DNA from: Polyangiaceae bacterium | GTDB lineage: Bacteria > Myxococcota_A > Polyangia > Polyangiales > Polyangiaceae | Direction: 5' to 3' | Length of the DNA stretch: 42,608 nucleotides | NCBI GenBank assembly: GCA_025353725.1 | Contig: JANXOF010000018.1 | Location: 1 to 42,608, forward strand | Shown here: positions 34,349 through 41,476 of the stretch, in pieces | Layout of the letters: each line of letters starts with the position of its first letter | How positions within the stretch are numbered: position 1 is the first letter of the stretch | Made by a program: the position numbers and the translations under genes | The notes under the pieces: generated by a model | What the model was told of the DNA's origin: nothing | The model's input: the letters and a program-made list of their open reading frames with translations, nothing else | Databases searched by the model: none

Positions 34349-35122
34349 GTGGAAGACCGCGGGTCGGAGCCTAATCTCGATCGCGAGCCCAACCTCGATC
34401 TCGATCTCGATCTCGATGGCACTTCCGGTCGCGATTCCAATCGCGACGTGAGCAAAAAGACGCGTCGAAAAGAAGTGCGTCGCTCGCTCGCCCAAGACGC
34501 CGTCAACATTCCGAACCTTCTCACGTTTGCGCGGATCCTCATGATCCCGCTCTGCCTGTGGCTACTCGATACAGACACCCCGCGCTCTGGGTTTTGGTCC
34601 GCGCTCGTCTTCACGATCGCGGCGATTACGGACCTCCTCGACGGCTATCTCGCGCGGAAGCTCGGCGTGGTGAGCGTGCTCGGCAAACTCATCGACCCTC
34701 TCGCCGACAAGCTCATCGTCATGGCGACCCTGGTGTGGATGACCCCGATGGGACGCATCCCCACGTGGACGGTCATCGCTCTGCTCGCGCGCGAGTTTAG
34801 CGTGACGGCGCTTCGCAGCGTCGCCGCGAGCGGAGGCGTCATCATTTCAGCCGGTCAGGAGGGCAAAACCAAAACAGCACTCCAAATGATAGGCATTATC
34901 GCGCTTCTCGTCGGCTATCCGTACCACCTGACGTACGCGGGAATTGACCTCGGTGTGGTCGACTGCATGCGGGTCGGGCGCGTACTGGTTTACTTATCGC
35001 TTATCTTTTCCGTCGCCAGCGCCGCGCAATACTTGTCGCTGTTCGCCCAGGCTGTCGAGGCCAAGCGAAAAAGGCCGAGCGAGAGCATCCACCGGGCCGA
35101 CCTTGACGACAGCGGCGAATAG
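34349..35122 (+). CDS. pgsA: CDP-diacylglycerol--glycerol-3-phosphate 3-phosphatidyltransferase (PgsA)
   Basis: PgsA makes phosphatidylglycerol phosphate in the inner membrane. The CDP-alcohol phosphotransferase signature DG..AR........G...D...D is intact in LLDGYLARKLGVVSVLGKLIDPLADK. Family-typical NIPNLLTFARILMIPL precedes it, and further membrane segments follow. The ORF start is GTG at 34349 (257 residues), giving an N-terminal acidic extension EPNLDREPNLDLDLDLDG encoded by a hexanucleotide repeat. A GTG at 34448 would give 224 residues without it, but no Shine-Dalgarno is near. AAAGG lies ~13 bases before 34349, so neither start is firm. Confidence 0.92.
   Translation: MEDRGSEPNLDREPNLDLDLDLDGTSGRDSNRDVSKKTRRKEVRRSLAQDAVNIPNLLTFARILMIPLCLWLLDTDTPRSGFWSALVFTIAAITDLLDGYLARKLGVVSVLGKLIDPLADKLIVMATLVWMTPMGRIPTWTVIALLAREFSVTALRSVAASGGVIISAGQEGKTKTALQMIGIIALLVGYPYHLTYAGIDLGVVDCMRVGRVLVYLSLIFSVASAAQYLSLFAQAVEAKRKRPSESIHRADLDDSGE
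34394..34417. repeat. Four copies of the hexanucleotide CTCGAT
   Basis: CTCGAT is repeated four times without mismatch, encoding the Leu-Asp repeat at the start of pgsA. It sits beside two near-copies of an 18-base unit (about 34370-34399) encoding EPNLD. All units are multiples of three. Confidence 0.9.
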
Positions 35123-35204
35123 CCCTGAACTTCGCGTCTTCTCTTGCGCTTCCGACCTCTTGCCCCTTGCATGTGGGAGAACATCCGTGCCATCTAGAGG
35201 TCGC

Positions 35205-35630
35205 ATGCAGAGCCCCCGCCGGTTCCGGTCTACAAAGTTCGGGGGTTTGGTTGCCGTCACGACCACAGCCGTGGTGGGCCTCATTGGTCTCGTGGCTCTT
35301 TCCGCCTGTTCGAATTACGCGGAGGGTGACCGCTGCGAGCAGGCGAACGGCAATAGCGACTGCGCGTCCGGCTTGGTGTGCCGCGCCGCCGCGCAGGTGA
35401 ATAAGGACTACAACTCGAGCGACCGCTGTTGCCCAGCGATTGACTCAAACGCATCTCACCCGGCGTGCATTCAGCAGCAGCCCGTGTTCGAGGGCGGCGC
35501 TACCCCGCCGAGCGATACGGCTCCGCCCGTGACGCAGCCATCGCCCGTCGACGGCGCGGCCGATGCGGCGGATGCGGCCACGGCTCCCTCCGACGCGAGC
35601 GGTGCGAGCGATGCGGACTCTGGGCGCTGA
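35205..35630 (+). CDS. Cysteine-rich lipoprotein of myxobacterial type
   Basis: The start at 35205 (MQSPRRFRSTKFGG) is supported by AGAGG upstream and gives 141 residues; a much longer open frame overlaps pgsA and is rejected. The signal has lipobox ALSAC (Cys31). The mature segment GDRCEQANGNSDCASGLVCR ending ...DRCCP contains about seven Cys in a small disulfide-knot-like arrangement, seen in many secreted myxobacterial proteins. It is followed by a Pro/Ala/Asp-rich tail (SDTAPPVTQPSPVDGAADAAD). Function unknown. Its TGA is immediately followed by the TTG start of the SctS gene, so translational coupling is likely. Confidence 0.78.
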   Translation: MQSPRRFRSTKFGGLVAVTTTAVVGLIGLVALSACSNYAEGDRCEQANGNSDCASGLVCRAAAQVNKDYNSSDRCCPAIDSNASHPACIQQQPVFEGGATPPSDTAPPVTQPSPVDGAADAADAATAPSDASGASDADSGR

Positions 35631-35897
35631 TTGGATCCCGCGAGCTTAGTGGAGCACGCGCAACGCGCGTTGGTCCTCACGCTCGTCCTCGTTCTTCCAG
35701 TGCTCCTCGTCGGCGCCGCCGTCGGACTCGTCGTGGCCGCACTGCAGGCCGCCTCGCAGATTCAAGACCCGACGCTCGCTCACCTCCCGAGGCTCCTTGC
35801 CGTAATGATAGCGCTTGTCCTCCTTGGGCCGTGGATCGGGTCACAGATTGGCGCGTTCGCGGAGCACATGTTCGTCATGGCATCGACTCATGAATAG
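35631..35897 (+). CDS. Type III secretion/flagellar export subunit SctS/FliQ family
   Basis: The 88-residue protein aligns by eye with FliQ/SctS over its length: two hydrophobic hairpin helices (LTLVLVLPVLLVGAAVGLVVAALQ and LPRLLAVMIALVLLGPWIG) joined by the conserved AASQIQDPTLAHLP. The family forms part of the helical export gate with SctR and SctT. The TTG start directly follows the previous stop. N-terminal length (MDPASLVEHAQRAL) matches FliQ, supporting this start over a GTG at 35649. No sctR, sctT, sctU or sctV gene is in the window, so the gene is an orphan or belongs to a scattered apparatus. Confidence 0.87.
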   Translation: MDPASLVEHAQRALVLTLVLVLPVLLVGAAVGLVVAALQAASQIQDPTLAHLPRLLAVMIALVLLGPWIGSQIGAFAEHMFVMASTHE

Positions 35898-35903
35898 CCC
35901 GCT

Positions 35904-35958
35904 CGCCGTTCCCGCCGTTCCCGCGACAGCAAAGGGTGCGAAGGGCGCGAAGGGCGCG
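35904..35958. repeat. Two adjacent sets of 9-base tandem repeats
   Basis: CGCCGTTCC occurs twice (35904-35921) and AAGGGNGCG three times (35932-35958, the first copy with T instead of C). They fill the spacer between sctS and the TetR gene. Confidence 0.75.
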
Positions 35959-35977
35959 GCGTGCTTTCAAGACGCCC

Positions 35978-36583
35978 GTGAGTGAAACTCCAGTCCTTCT
36001 CGAGCGCTCCGGAAAGCGCACTCGGATCCTCGACGCCGCGGTCAAAGTTTTCGCCCGAAAAGGATTCCACGCGACGCGTGTAAGCGAGGTTGCCAAGGCG
36101 GCCGGCGTGGCCGATGGCACGATCTATCTCTATTTCAAGTCAAAAGAGGAGTTGCTCACTTCCCTCTTCGAAGACCGCGTCAGTCACCTCCTCGCCTATA
36201 TGAAAGACGAACTGCCCACGCTTCCGACAGCCCCTGCTCGACTTCGCGCGGTGATCAACATGCAACTCGGCTTGCTCGAGGGCGAACGCGATCTCGCAGA
36301 GGTGATTACGGTCATCTTGAGGCAATCGACGAGACTCATGAAAGAGTTTGCCGCCCCTCAGTTCAACGCGTACCTCGACGCCATTGCCGCGATCGTCGAG
36401 GAGGGACAGGAGGCGGGAGATTTTCGCCCGGATATATCGCCAAGCCTCACGGCTCGAGCCGTATTTGGCGCGCTCGACGGCATCGCGCTTACCTGGGCGC
36501 TCGGGCGGGCTGAACCGGGAGCGCTTGCGCGAGCCGCGACCCAATTCGCAGACCTTCTTTTGCGCGGTCTGGCACTTCCGTGA
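35978..36583 (+). CDS. TetR/AcrR-family transcriptional regulator (FadR-like)
   Basis: With GTG at 35978 (VSETPVLLERSGKRTRILD) the product is 201 residues; an upstream GTG at 35936 would add a 14-residue Arg/Ala-rich extension made from a tandem repeat. The HTH is classic: ILDAAVKVFARKGFHATRVSEVAKAAGVADGTIYLYFKSKEELLTSLF (residues about 15-65). The C-terminal ligand domain contains AEVITVILRQSTRLMKEF and DGIALTWALGR, as in TetR regulators of fatty acid degradation (FadR of Thermus/Bacillus type). Ligand unknown. Its stop overlaps the epmA start by four bases, so both are co-translated; whether it controls that gene is unknown. Confidence 0.9.
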   Translation: MSETPVLLERSGKRTRILDAAVKVFARKGFHATRVSEVAKAAGVADGTIYLYFKSKEELLTSLFEDRVSHLLAYMKDELPTLPTAPARLRAVINMQLGLLEGERDLAEVITVILRQSTRLMKEFAAPQFNAYLDAIAAIVEEGQEAGDFRPDISPSLTARAVFGALDGIALTWALGRAEPGALARAATQFADLLLRGLALP

Positions 36584-37554
36584 ACGCACGCTCGAAACAG
36601 CTCGAAGCTCGGGCGACCGTCACCCGCGAGGTGCGTGCCTTCTTTGATTCGCGCGGCTACCTCGAAGTAGAAACTCCACTCGCCATCCCGTCGCCCGGGC
36701 TCGATCTCCACCTCGACGCCTTCGCAATCATTCCGACGGGCCTGCATGCGCCCACGGGAGACCTGAGCGACGTCATCGAGTCGAATCGTTACGCGCTGCG
36801 GTTCCTCAGCACGTCGCCCGAATACCAAATGAAGCGGCTCCTTGTGGAGGGGTATCCTCGAATTTTCCAGATTTCGCGCGCGTTTCGTGTCGGTGAATTC
36901 GGAGAAAGGCACAATCCCGAGTTTACGATTCTCGAGTTCTATCGCGCGAACGCAGGCCTCGAGGCTATCCTGCGCGACACGGAGCAGCTCGTCGCGCGCG
37001 TGACCGGAGGCTGGGTCAACCTCGGCACGCGTCGCATCGACGTGAGGCCCCCCTTCGCGCAGATGACGGTATGTGAAGCTTACAATCAGTTTGCGTGCAT
37101 TCCGCCGGACGAGACGCGGAAGCTCGCCGAACACGACGAAGACCGCTTTTTCCGAATCCTCGTCGACGTCGTCGAACCCGCGCTTGCGGCCATCGACCAC
37201 GCCGTATTTTTGACCGAGTATCCCGCGTCACAAGCCTCACTCGCTAGGAAAAAGCCACTCGATCCGCGCGTGGCCGAGCGCTTCGAGCTCTACGTAGCGG
37301 GTGTCGAAGTCTGCAACGGGTTCGGCGAACTCACCGACGCCGCCGAGCAGCGCACGCGCTTTGTCCACGATCAGAACGAACGGGCGAGGCGCGGAAAGCC
37401 CGTCTACCCGCTCGACGAGCGGTTCCTCGAAGCCCTCGCGCGCGGTATGCCCGAGAGCGGAGGGAACGCTATCGGGCTCGACCGCCTTATCGCACTTACG
37501 ACGGGTTCGACTTCCATTCGCCACGTTCTCGCCTTCGCGGATGACGAGCTTTAA
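36580..37554 (+). CDS. epmA: EF-P lysyltransferase EpmA (PoxA/GenX)
   Basis: EpmA is a truncated class II lysyl-tRNA synthetase relative that attaches (R)-beta-lysine to elongation factor P. The 324-residue length matches E. coli EpmA (325), which lacks the anticodon-binding domain. Matching blocks are TSPEYQMKRLLVEGY, FRVGEFGERHNPEFTILEFYR, YPASQASLA, EVCNGFGELTDA and GMPESGGNAIGLDRL. In the last block an Ala is retained where E. coli EpmA has Ala298 (LysRS has Gly); this Ala is linked to beta-lysine preference. The GTG start overlaps the TetR stop (GTGA). The genes epmB and efp are not in the window. Confidence 0.94.
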   Translation: MNARSKQLEARATVTREVRAFFDSRGYLEVETPLAIPSPGLDLHLDAFAIIPTGLHAPTGDLSDVIESNRYALRFLSTSPEYQMKRLLVEGYPRIFQISRAFRVGEFGERHNPEFTILEFYRANAGLEAILRDTEQLVARVTGGWVNLGTRRIDVRPPFAQMTVCEAYNQFACIPPDETRKLAEHDEDRFFRILVDVVEPALAAIDHAVFLTEYPASQASLARKKPLDPRVAERFELYVAGVEVCNGFGELTDAAEQRTRFVHDQNERARRGKPVYPLDERFLEALARGMPESGGNAIGLDRLIALTTGSTSIRHVLAFADDEL

Positions 37555-37558
37555 GTCG

Positions 37559-38446
37559 TCAAAATAAGCCAAAATGAGAGGTCGCACCGAGCAAAAAACC
37601 GAGACGGTCGCCTCCCGGCAGAATGCCCACGATGCCTACGGCCGACAGCTCTAACCAAGACGCGACCGACACAGCCGGACCGACCGTCATTTGAAGTTGC
37701 GACGCGTCTGCGGAGAGGAACTTGACCCCACCGAGCTCGCCTTTTAGCGACCAGGACTCGCTCTCATCAAGGTCAATGTCGACGTCCAAACCGCACTCGA
37801 CGCCTACGGGCCTTACGAGGTTTCCGGAATCGTTCGGAGTCGCTGAATCGACGAGCGCCCCGGCTTGAGCGAAAATGTGGAGCCGACCCCCACTTCGGCC
37901 AGCGATCACGAGGGCTTCGAGCCCGAGACCTCGAGCGCCTTTGAGGGTTGGGAGTCGGGGGCCCGCCTGAATCCCAGCCGACCAACGCGCGGGCGAGGTG
38001 GAGGTGGCAGGCCAATCGACGACGGCCAAGCGTAGCGCCACGAGCGTCTCGTCTACGAATTGAGGCTCGGTAAGGTTTTCGAACCCAAACGCCCCGTCGA
38101 CCTCGATCTCGGCGTAGTTCGAGATCCCCACGCTCGCTTCGAAATCGGGCGCGTACGCACGCGTTCCCTGATCGCCAAGCGCAATCCCGCCCTGGACGTC
38201 GATCTCGGCGCTCCCTTCCTCAAGCAGGCGCAGGTCTGTCGGCTCGAAGCGCCGGCGCGCGCGCGAGCCAGCCGCTGCGGGCGACGTCGCCCCAAAGACT
38301 GTCACCCAAGCTAGAGCGACACACATGGCTCGTCGCATAGGCCGCGATGAAGCCCTAAGGCTTTCGGAGGCCCCTACGCGAAGCGCTCGCGCCGCAAGTT
38401 CTTTGAGGGGCGCGTGGGGGACGCCCAGTGATTTCTTGGTGAGCAA
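37559..38446 (-). CDS. Exported beta-rich protein, probable outer membrane or periplasmic protein
   Basis: The product carries a signal peptide (MRRAMCVALAWVTVFGATSPAAAG) and then alternating strands rich in Gly and aromatic residues (SAEIDVQGGIALGDQG, VGISNYAEIEVDGAF, LRLAVVDWPA, WSAGIQAGPRL, VGIVGILPGGDRLGFLLGATSHFGLF), ending in Phe. This looks like a beta-barrel or similar fold. No family is recognised. The start is ambiguous: AAGGAGG precedes a TTG at 38446, but this puts 37 residues before the signal; the ATG at 38338 begins exactly at the signal peptide. It converges with epmA, only four bases between them. Confidence 0.65.
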   Translation of the reverse strand: MLTKKSLGVPHAPLKELAARALRVGASESLRASSRPMRRAMCVALAWVTVFGATSPAAAGSRARRRFEPTDLRLLEEGSAEIDVQGGIALGDQGTRAYAPDFEASVGISNYAEIEVDGAFGFENLTEPQFVDETLVALRLAVVDWPATSTSPARWSAGIQAGPRLPTLKGARGLGLEALVIAGRSGGRLHIFAQAGALVDSATPNDSGNLVRPVGVECGLDVDIDLDESESWSLKGELGGVKFLSADASQLQMTVGPAVSVASWLELSAVGIVGILPGGDRLGFLLGATSHFGLF

Positions 38447-38455
38447 ACGGCCTCC

Positions 38456-38479
38456 TTCAGGTGTACCTTTTCAGGTGTA
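38456..38479. promoter_or_regulatory. Direct repeat TTCAGGTGTA x2 in divergent promoter
   Basis: TTCAGGTGTA occurs at 38456-38465 and 38470-38479 (14-base period) between the divergent exported protein gene and moeA. Its position and spacing suggest a possible binding site for a regulator; no known operator matched. Confidence 0.4.
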
Positions 38480-38500
38480 GGCTTCGCACACAAACAGCCC

Positions 38501-39754
38501 ATGTTACGCTTCGAAGAAGCCCTCTCTCTCGTTCTTGAGCTCGGTTCGAGAGGTCCGAAAGGCGCCGCTCCTGCGGAGGCTGTCGGCGACACGATCGAGC
38601 TCGAAGACGCCCCCGGTCGCGTGCTCTTCGAGAGCCTTACAGCGACGGCTGATCTGCCCGGATTCGACCACAGTTCGATGGACGGTTATGCGATCCGCGT
38701 CGCTGACTTCGAAGCCTCGGCACCTCGCCTCGCGTTTCCCGTTCAAGGCGAGAGTCGCACGGGCGCGGTGCCGGCCGCCCTCGGCCCGCACGCCACCATG
38801 CGCATCTTCACGGGCGCGGCGGTTCCAGCTGGCGCGGACGCTGTCGTGATGCAGGAGCATGTCGCGCGCGACGGCGCCTACGCTCAGTTTCGCACCGTGC
38901 CGCGTCGGGGCCAGCATATTCGCCATAAGGGCGACGATCTCGCCGCCGGCGTTGTCGCTATTGCGAGCGGCACGCGCCTAAGGCCCGCGCACCTCGCGCT
39001 CGCCGCGTCACTCGACCGCCCTTCGCTTACGGTGGCACGACGACCAAAGGTCGCCATCCTCGCGACAGGCGACGAACTGAGGAGACCCGGTACCGCGGCC
39101 ATCAACGGGACGATTCCGGAGTCGAACACGATAGCGATCCGCGCGATGGCACGTCACGCGGGCGCCGAGGCGAACGTTTATCCTTACGTTCGAGACGACC
39201 GTAGCGCGACCGAACGAGCCTTCGCCGAGGCGCTCGAAGAATCCGACGTTTTGGTGACCCTTGGCGGAGTGAGCGTCGGAGACCACGATCTCGTACGGCC
39301 TGCACTCGAGGCTGTAGGCGTGCATCTCGAGTTTTGGCGCGTCGCCATGAAGCCCGGCAAACCGCTCGCGATAGGCACGTTCGCTCGCGCGGGTCGGCGC
39401 GACGCCCTCGTCATCGGACTTCCCGGTAACCCCGCGAGCGCGATGGTCACGTTTGCGCTTTTCGGCGTCCCGCTCCTGCGGGCGATGCAGGGAGACGAAA
39501 ACCCGTTTCCGTCGTTTGCCCGCGCGCGCATGGCGCACGCTTATGCGCGTGAGCCAGGCCGACGCGAGTTCGTGCGAGCCGTGGTGACGCAAGGACGAGA
39601 GGGGTGGTCCGCGACTACGCTCGGCAATCAGTCAAGCGGGGCCTTGACTACGATGGCGCAGGCCAATGCGCTCGTGAGCGTTCCCGAATCGACCGCGTGC
39701 ATCTCCGAAGGTGACGAGGTCGACGTGCTCCTGATGTCCGACCTCGGAGCGTGA
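38501..39754 (+). CDS. moeA: Molybdopterin molybdenumtransferase MoeA
   Basis: MoeA inserts molybdate into adenylylated molybdopterin, the last step of Mo-cofactor synthesis, in the cytoplasm. The 417-residue length is normal. Hallmarks are FDHSSMDGYAIR (MoeA domain I), FTGAAVPAGADAVVMQEHV, GDDLAAGV, LATGDELRRPG..PESNT, VTLGGVSVGDHDLVRPALE and KPGKPLAIG. ATG at 38501 gives the expected N-terminus MLRFEEALSLVL. It heads a run moeA-moaC-moaE with gaps of 25 bases and a 4-base overlap, indicating one transcript. The other moa genes (moaA, moaB/mogA, moaD, mobA) are absent here. Confidence 0.96.
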   Translation: MLRFEEALSLVLELGSRGPKGAAPAEAVGDTIELEDAPGRVLFESLTATADLPGFDHSSMDGYAIRVADFEASAPRLAFPVQGESRTGAVPAALGPHATMRIFTGAAVPAGADAVVMQEHVARDGAYAQFRTVPRRGQHIRHKGDDLAAGVVAIASGTRLRPAHLALAASLDRPSLTVARRPKVAILATGDELRRPGTAAINGTIPESNTIAIRAMARHAGAEANVYPYVRDDRSATERAFAEALEESDVLVTLGGVSVGDHDLVRPALEAVGVHLEFWRVAMKPGKPLAIGTFARAGRRDALVIGLPGNPASAMVTFALFGVPLLRAMQGDENPFPSFARARMAHAYAREPGRREFVRAVVTQGREGWSATTLGNQSSGALTTMAQANALVSVPESTACISEGDEVDVLLMSDLGA

Positions 39755-39779
39755 GACGCGCTACGTTCACGTCCTTCGC

Positions 39780-40280
39780 ATGGCGCTTACAAACCAACAC
39801 GCTTCACTCACCCACCTCACGGCTGACGGCGACGCCCACATGGTCGACGTCGGCGCGAAGGACATCACCTCACGCCGCGCGCACGCACGGGCTCGCCTCA
39901 CGATGAAGGAGGAGACGTCAACGCGGCTAAAAGCAGGCGACACGCCGAAAGGCGACGTGCTCGCGGCAGCTCGGATAGCCGGTATTCAGGCCTCGAAACG
40001 GACGAGCGAACTTATTCCACTTTGCCATCTCGTGAGCCTTACCCACGTCGAGGTCGCGATAACCCTCGAACCGGGCTTAGCCGTTATCGACGCCACGGCC
40101 GAAGCCCGCGATAGGACAGGCGTAGAAATGGAGGCGATGGTGGCCGCGAGCACCGCGGCACTCACGCTCTACGACATGCTAAAAGCTATCGATCGCGGGA
40201 TGACTTTTGACGTAGCCCTTATCGAAAAAGCGGGAGGCAAAAGTGGCACGTGGAACCGCGACGGACGAGGGGCGCCGTGA
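39780..40280 (+). CDS. moaC: Cyclic pyranopterin monophosphate synthase MoaC
   Basis: MoaC converts the MoaA product to cyclic pyranopterin monophosphate, an early Mo-cofactor step. The 166-residue protein has MVDVGAKDITSRRAHARA, the conserved GDVLAAARIAGIQASKRTSELIPLCHL, and TAEARDRTGVEMEAMVAASTAALTLYDM, all diagnostic. The start ATG 25 bases after moeA is consistent. The last seven residues overlap the moaE start (GTGA). Translation of the two is probably coupled. Confidence 0.97.
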   Translation: MALTNQHASLTHLTADGDAHMVDVGAKDITSRRAHARARLTMKEETSTRLKAGDTPKGDVLAAARIAGIQASKRTSELIPLCHLVSLTHVEVAITLEPGLAVIDATAEARDRTGVEMEAMVAASTAALTLYDMLKAIDRGMTFDVALIEKAGGKSGTWNRDGRGAP

Positions 40281-40786
40281 CCGCGACCTCCGAACGCGTG
40301 GACCTGCGCGAGTCACCACTCGGAGTCGACGAGGTCACGGCGCACGTAAGGCGCCCAGGCGCCGGAGCCATCGCCGTGTTCTTAGGCGTGGTTCGCGACG
40401 AAAGCGAGGGGCGCGCTGTTACGCGCCTCGAGTACTCAGCTTACGCCTCTATGGCCAAACGGGAGATGGTAGCAATTGCGAGCGAGATCGAGCGCGAACT
40501 CGAGGGCGTCCGTGTGAGTGTCGTCCATCGCGTGGGCTCCCTCGACATCGGGGACCTCGCGATAGCCTGTGCCGCGAGCGCGCCGCATCGCGCCGAGGCG
40601 TTTCAAGCTTGCCGCGAACTCGTCGATCGCATCAAGGCGCGCGTTCCGATTTGGAAGCGCGAATGGGGCCCCGACGGCGCCGCGTGGGTCGGGTGGGTCG
40701 ATGCGCGGTGCGCGGGGCATGGTCACGGCCACGACCACGGCTCACCCACTGGCAACGAGTTGCCTAACTCGAACAAAAGACTATAG
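40277..40786 (+). CDS. moaE: Molybdopterin synthase catalytic subunit MoaE
   Basis: MoaE transfers sulfur from MoaD thiocarboxylate to make molybdopterin. The GTG at 40277 overlaps the moaC stop and is preferred over a GTG/ATG-type frame extension to 40250. Hallmarks: GAGAIAVFLGVVRDESEG, EYSAYASMAKREM, VHRVGSLDIGD, ASAPHRAEAFQACRELVDRIKARVPIWKRE (active-site Lys). The 169-residue length is slightly longer than usual because of a His-rich tail, CAGHGHGHDHGSPTG, which could bind metal. moaD is not next to it. The stop overlaps a palindrome preceding the toxin-antitoxin pair. Confidence 0.95.
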   Translation: MTATSERVDLRESPLGVDEVTAHVRRPGAGAIAVFLGVVRDESEGRAVTRLEYSAYASMAKREMVAIASEIERELEGVRVSVVHRVGSLDIGDLAIACAASAPHRAEAFQACRELVDRIKARVPIWKREWGPDGAAWVGWVDARCAGHGHGHDHGSPTGNELPNSNKRL

Positions 40787-40793
40787 TCATGAC
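40779..40793. promoter_or_regulatory. Overlapping palindromes at the antitoxin start (candidate autoregulatory operator)
   Basis: GACTATAGTC (40779-40788) is a perfect palindrome. It overlaps GTCATGAC (40786-40793), another palindrome containing the antitoxin ATG. Phd-type antitoxins commonly repress their own operon by binding palindromes near the start. The promoter itself may lie in the end of moaE. Confidence 0.45.
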
Positions 40794-41052
40794 CATGAGC
40801 GTTCGCGCTGTCTCGCGTCCTCCCACGCATCTGCCCGCCGGCGAATTCAAGGCAAAGTGCCTGCAGATCATGGATGACGTCGCAACAAGCGGGCGAACGA
40901 TCATCATCACAAAGAGGGGCAAACCGGTGGCGCAACTCTCGCCGGCCATCGTTCGACCGTCGACCCTGTTTGGCTTCATGGAGGGAAAGGGCCAAATCAT
41001 CGGCGACATCGTGGCGCCCATCGACGCTCTTTGGAATGCTGATGCTGATTGA
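40789..41052 (+). CDS. Phd/YefM-family antitoxin
   Basis: The 87-residue protein MTMSVRAVSRPPTHLPAGEFKAKCLQIMD... contains the Phd-family core PAGEFKAKCLQIMDDVATSGRTIIITKRGKPVAQLSP, the N-terminal DNA-binding/dimerisation region. The C-terminal part (FGFMEGKGQIIGDIVAPIDALW) would wrap the toxin. A second ATG at 40795 is a possible start. Its stop lies inside the toxin gene, the normal order for an antitoxin-toxin operon. Confidence 0.93.
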   Translation: MTMSVRAVSRPPTHLPAGEFKAKCLQIMDDVATSGRTIIITKRGKPVAQLSPAIVRPSTLFGFMEGKGQIIGDIVAPIDALWNADAD

Positions 41053-41434
41053 TACGCACGTGATTGTTTGGCTGGCGCTCGCCGATCGCAGGCTCGGAAA
41101 CAAAGCCCGCCTCGTCCTTGACAAAGCCTTACTAAACCGAGAGGACATTGCGGCGTCAGCAGTTTCGTTTTGGGAAATTGCAATGCTTTTTGGAAAAGGT
41201 CGTCTTGAGATTGACCCGACCGCAACTCGTGCAGCAGCCCTTCGATCAGGGATTCGTGAAATACCGCTCAACGGAGCCATAGCGATTCGCGCCGCCGAGC
41301 TAGCGAAGTTCCATGGTGATCCTGCGGATAGGTTTATTGTTGCGACGGCGCTCGCGGAAGAGGCAACGCTGATGACAGCGGACAGCCTCATTCTTCGGTG
41401 GAAAGGACTCACCAGCGTCAACGCTGGGAAGTGA
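41036..41434 (+). CDS. PIN-domain toxin (VapC-like)
   Basis: The 132-residue protein is a PIN-domain ribonuclease. Acidic residues that should bind Mg2+ are all present: Asp6 in LIDTHVIVW, Glu47 in SAVSFWEIAML, Asp98 in GDPADRFIVATAL, Asp116 in MTADSLIL. The start overlaps the antitoxin gene by 17 bases (ATG 41036; 41042 is the alternative). VapC toxins cut tRNA or rRNA loops when unprotected. The order and overlap with the Phd antitoxin indicate an intact module. Confidence 0.94.
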   Translation: MLMLIDTHVIVWLALADRRLGNKARLVLDKALLNREDIAASAVSFWEIAMLFGKGRLEIDPTATRAAALRSGIREIPLNGAIAIRAAELAKFHGDPADRFIVATALAEEATLMTADSLILRWKGLTSVNAGK

Positions 41435-41476
41435 AGTCTACGTTTCTCTCCCTCTGCGTGGTTACCCACTCAATCG

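Noticed and set aside
34944-35204. Long N-terminal extension of the Cys-rich lipoprotein overlapping pgsA
   Set aside because: It lies out of frame over pgsA and precedes a clear signal peptide with its own ribosome binding site.
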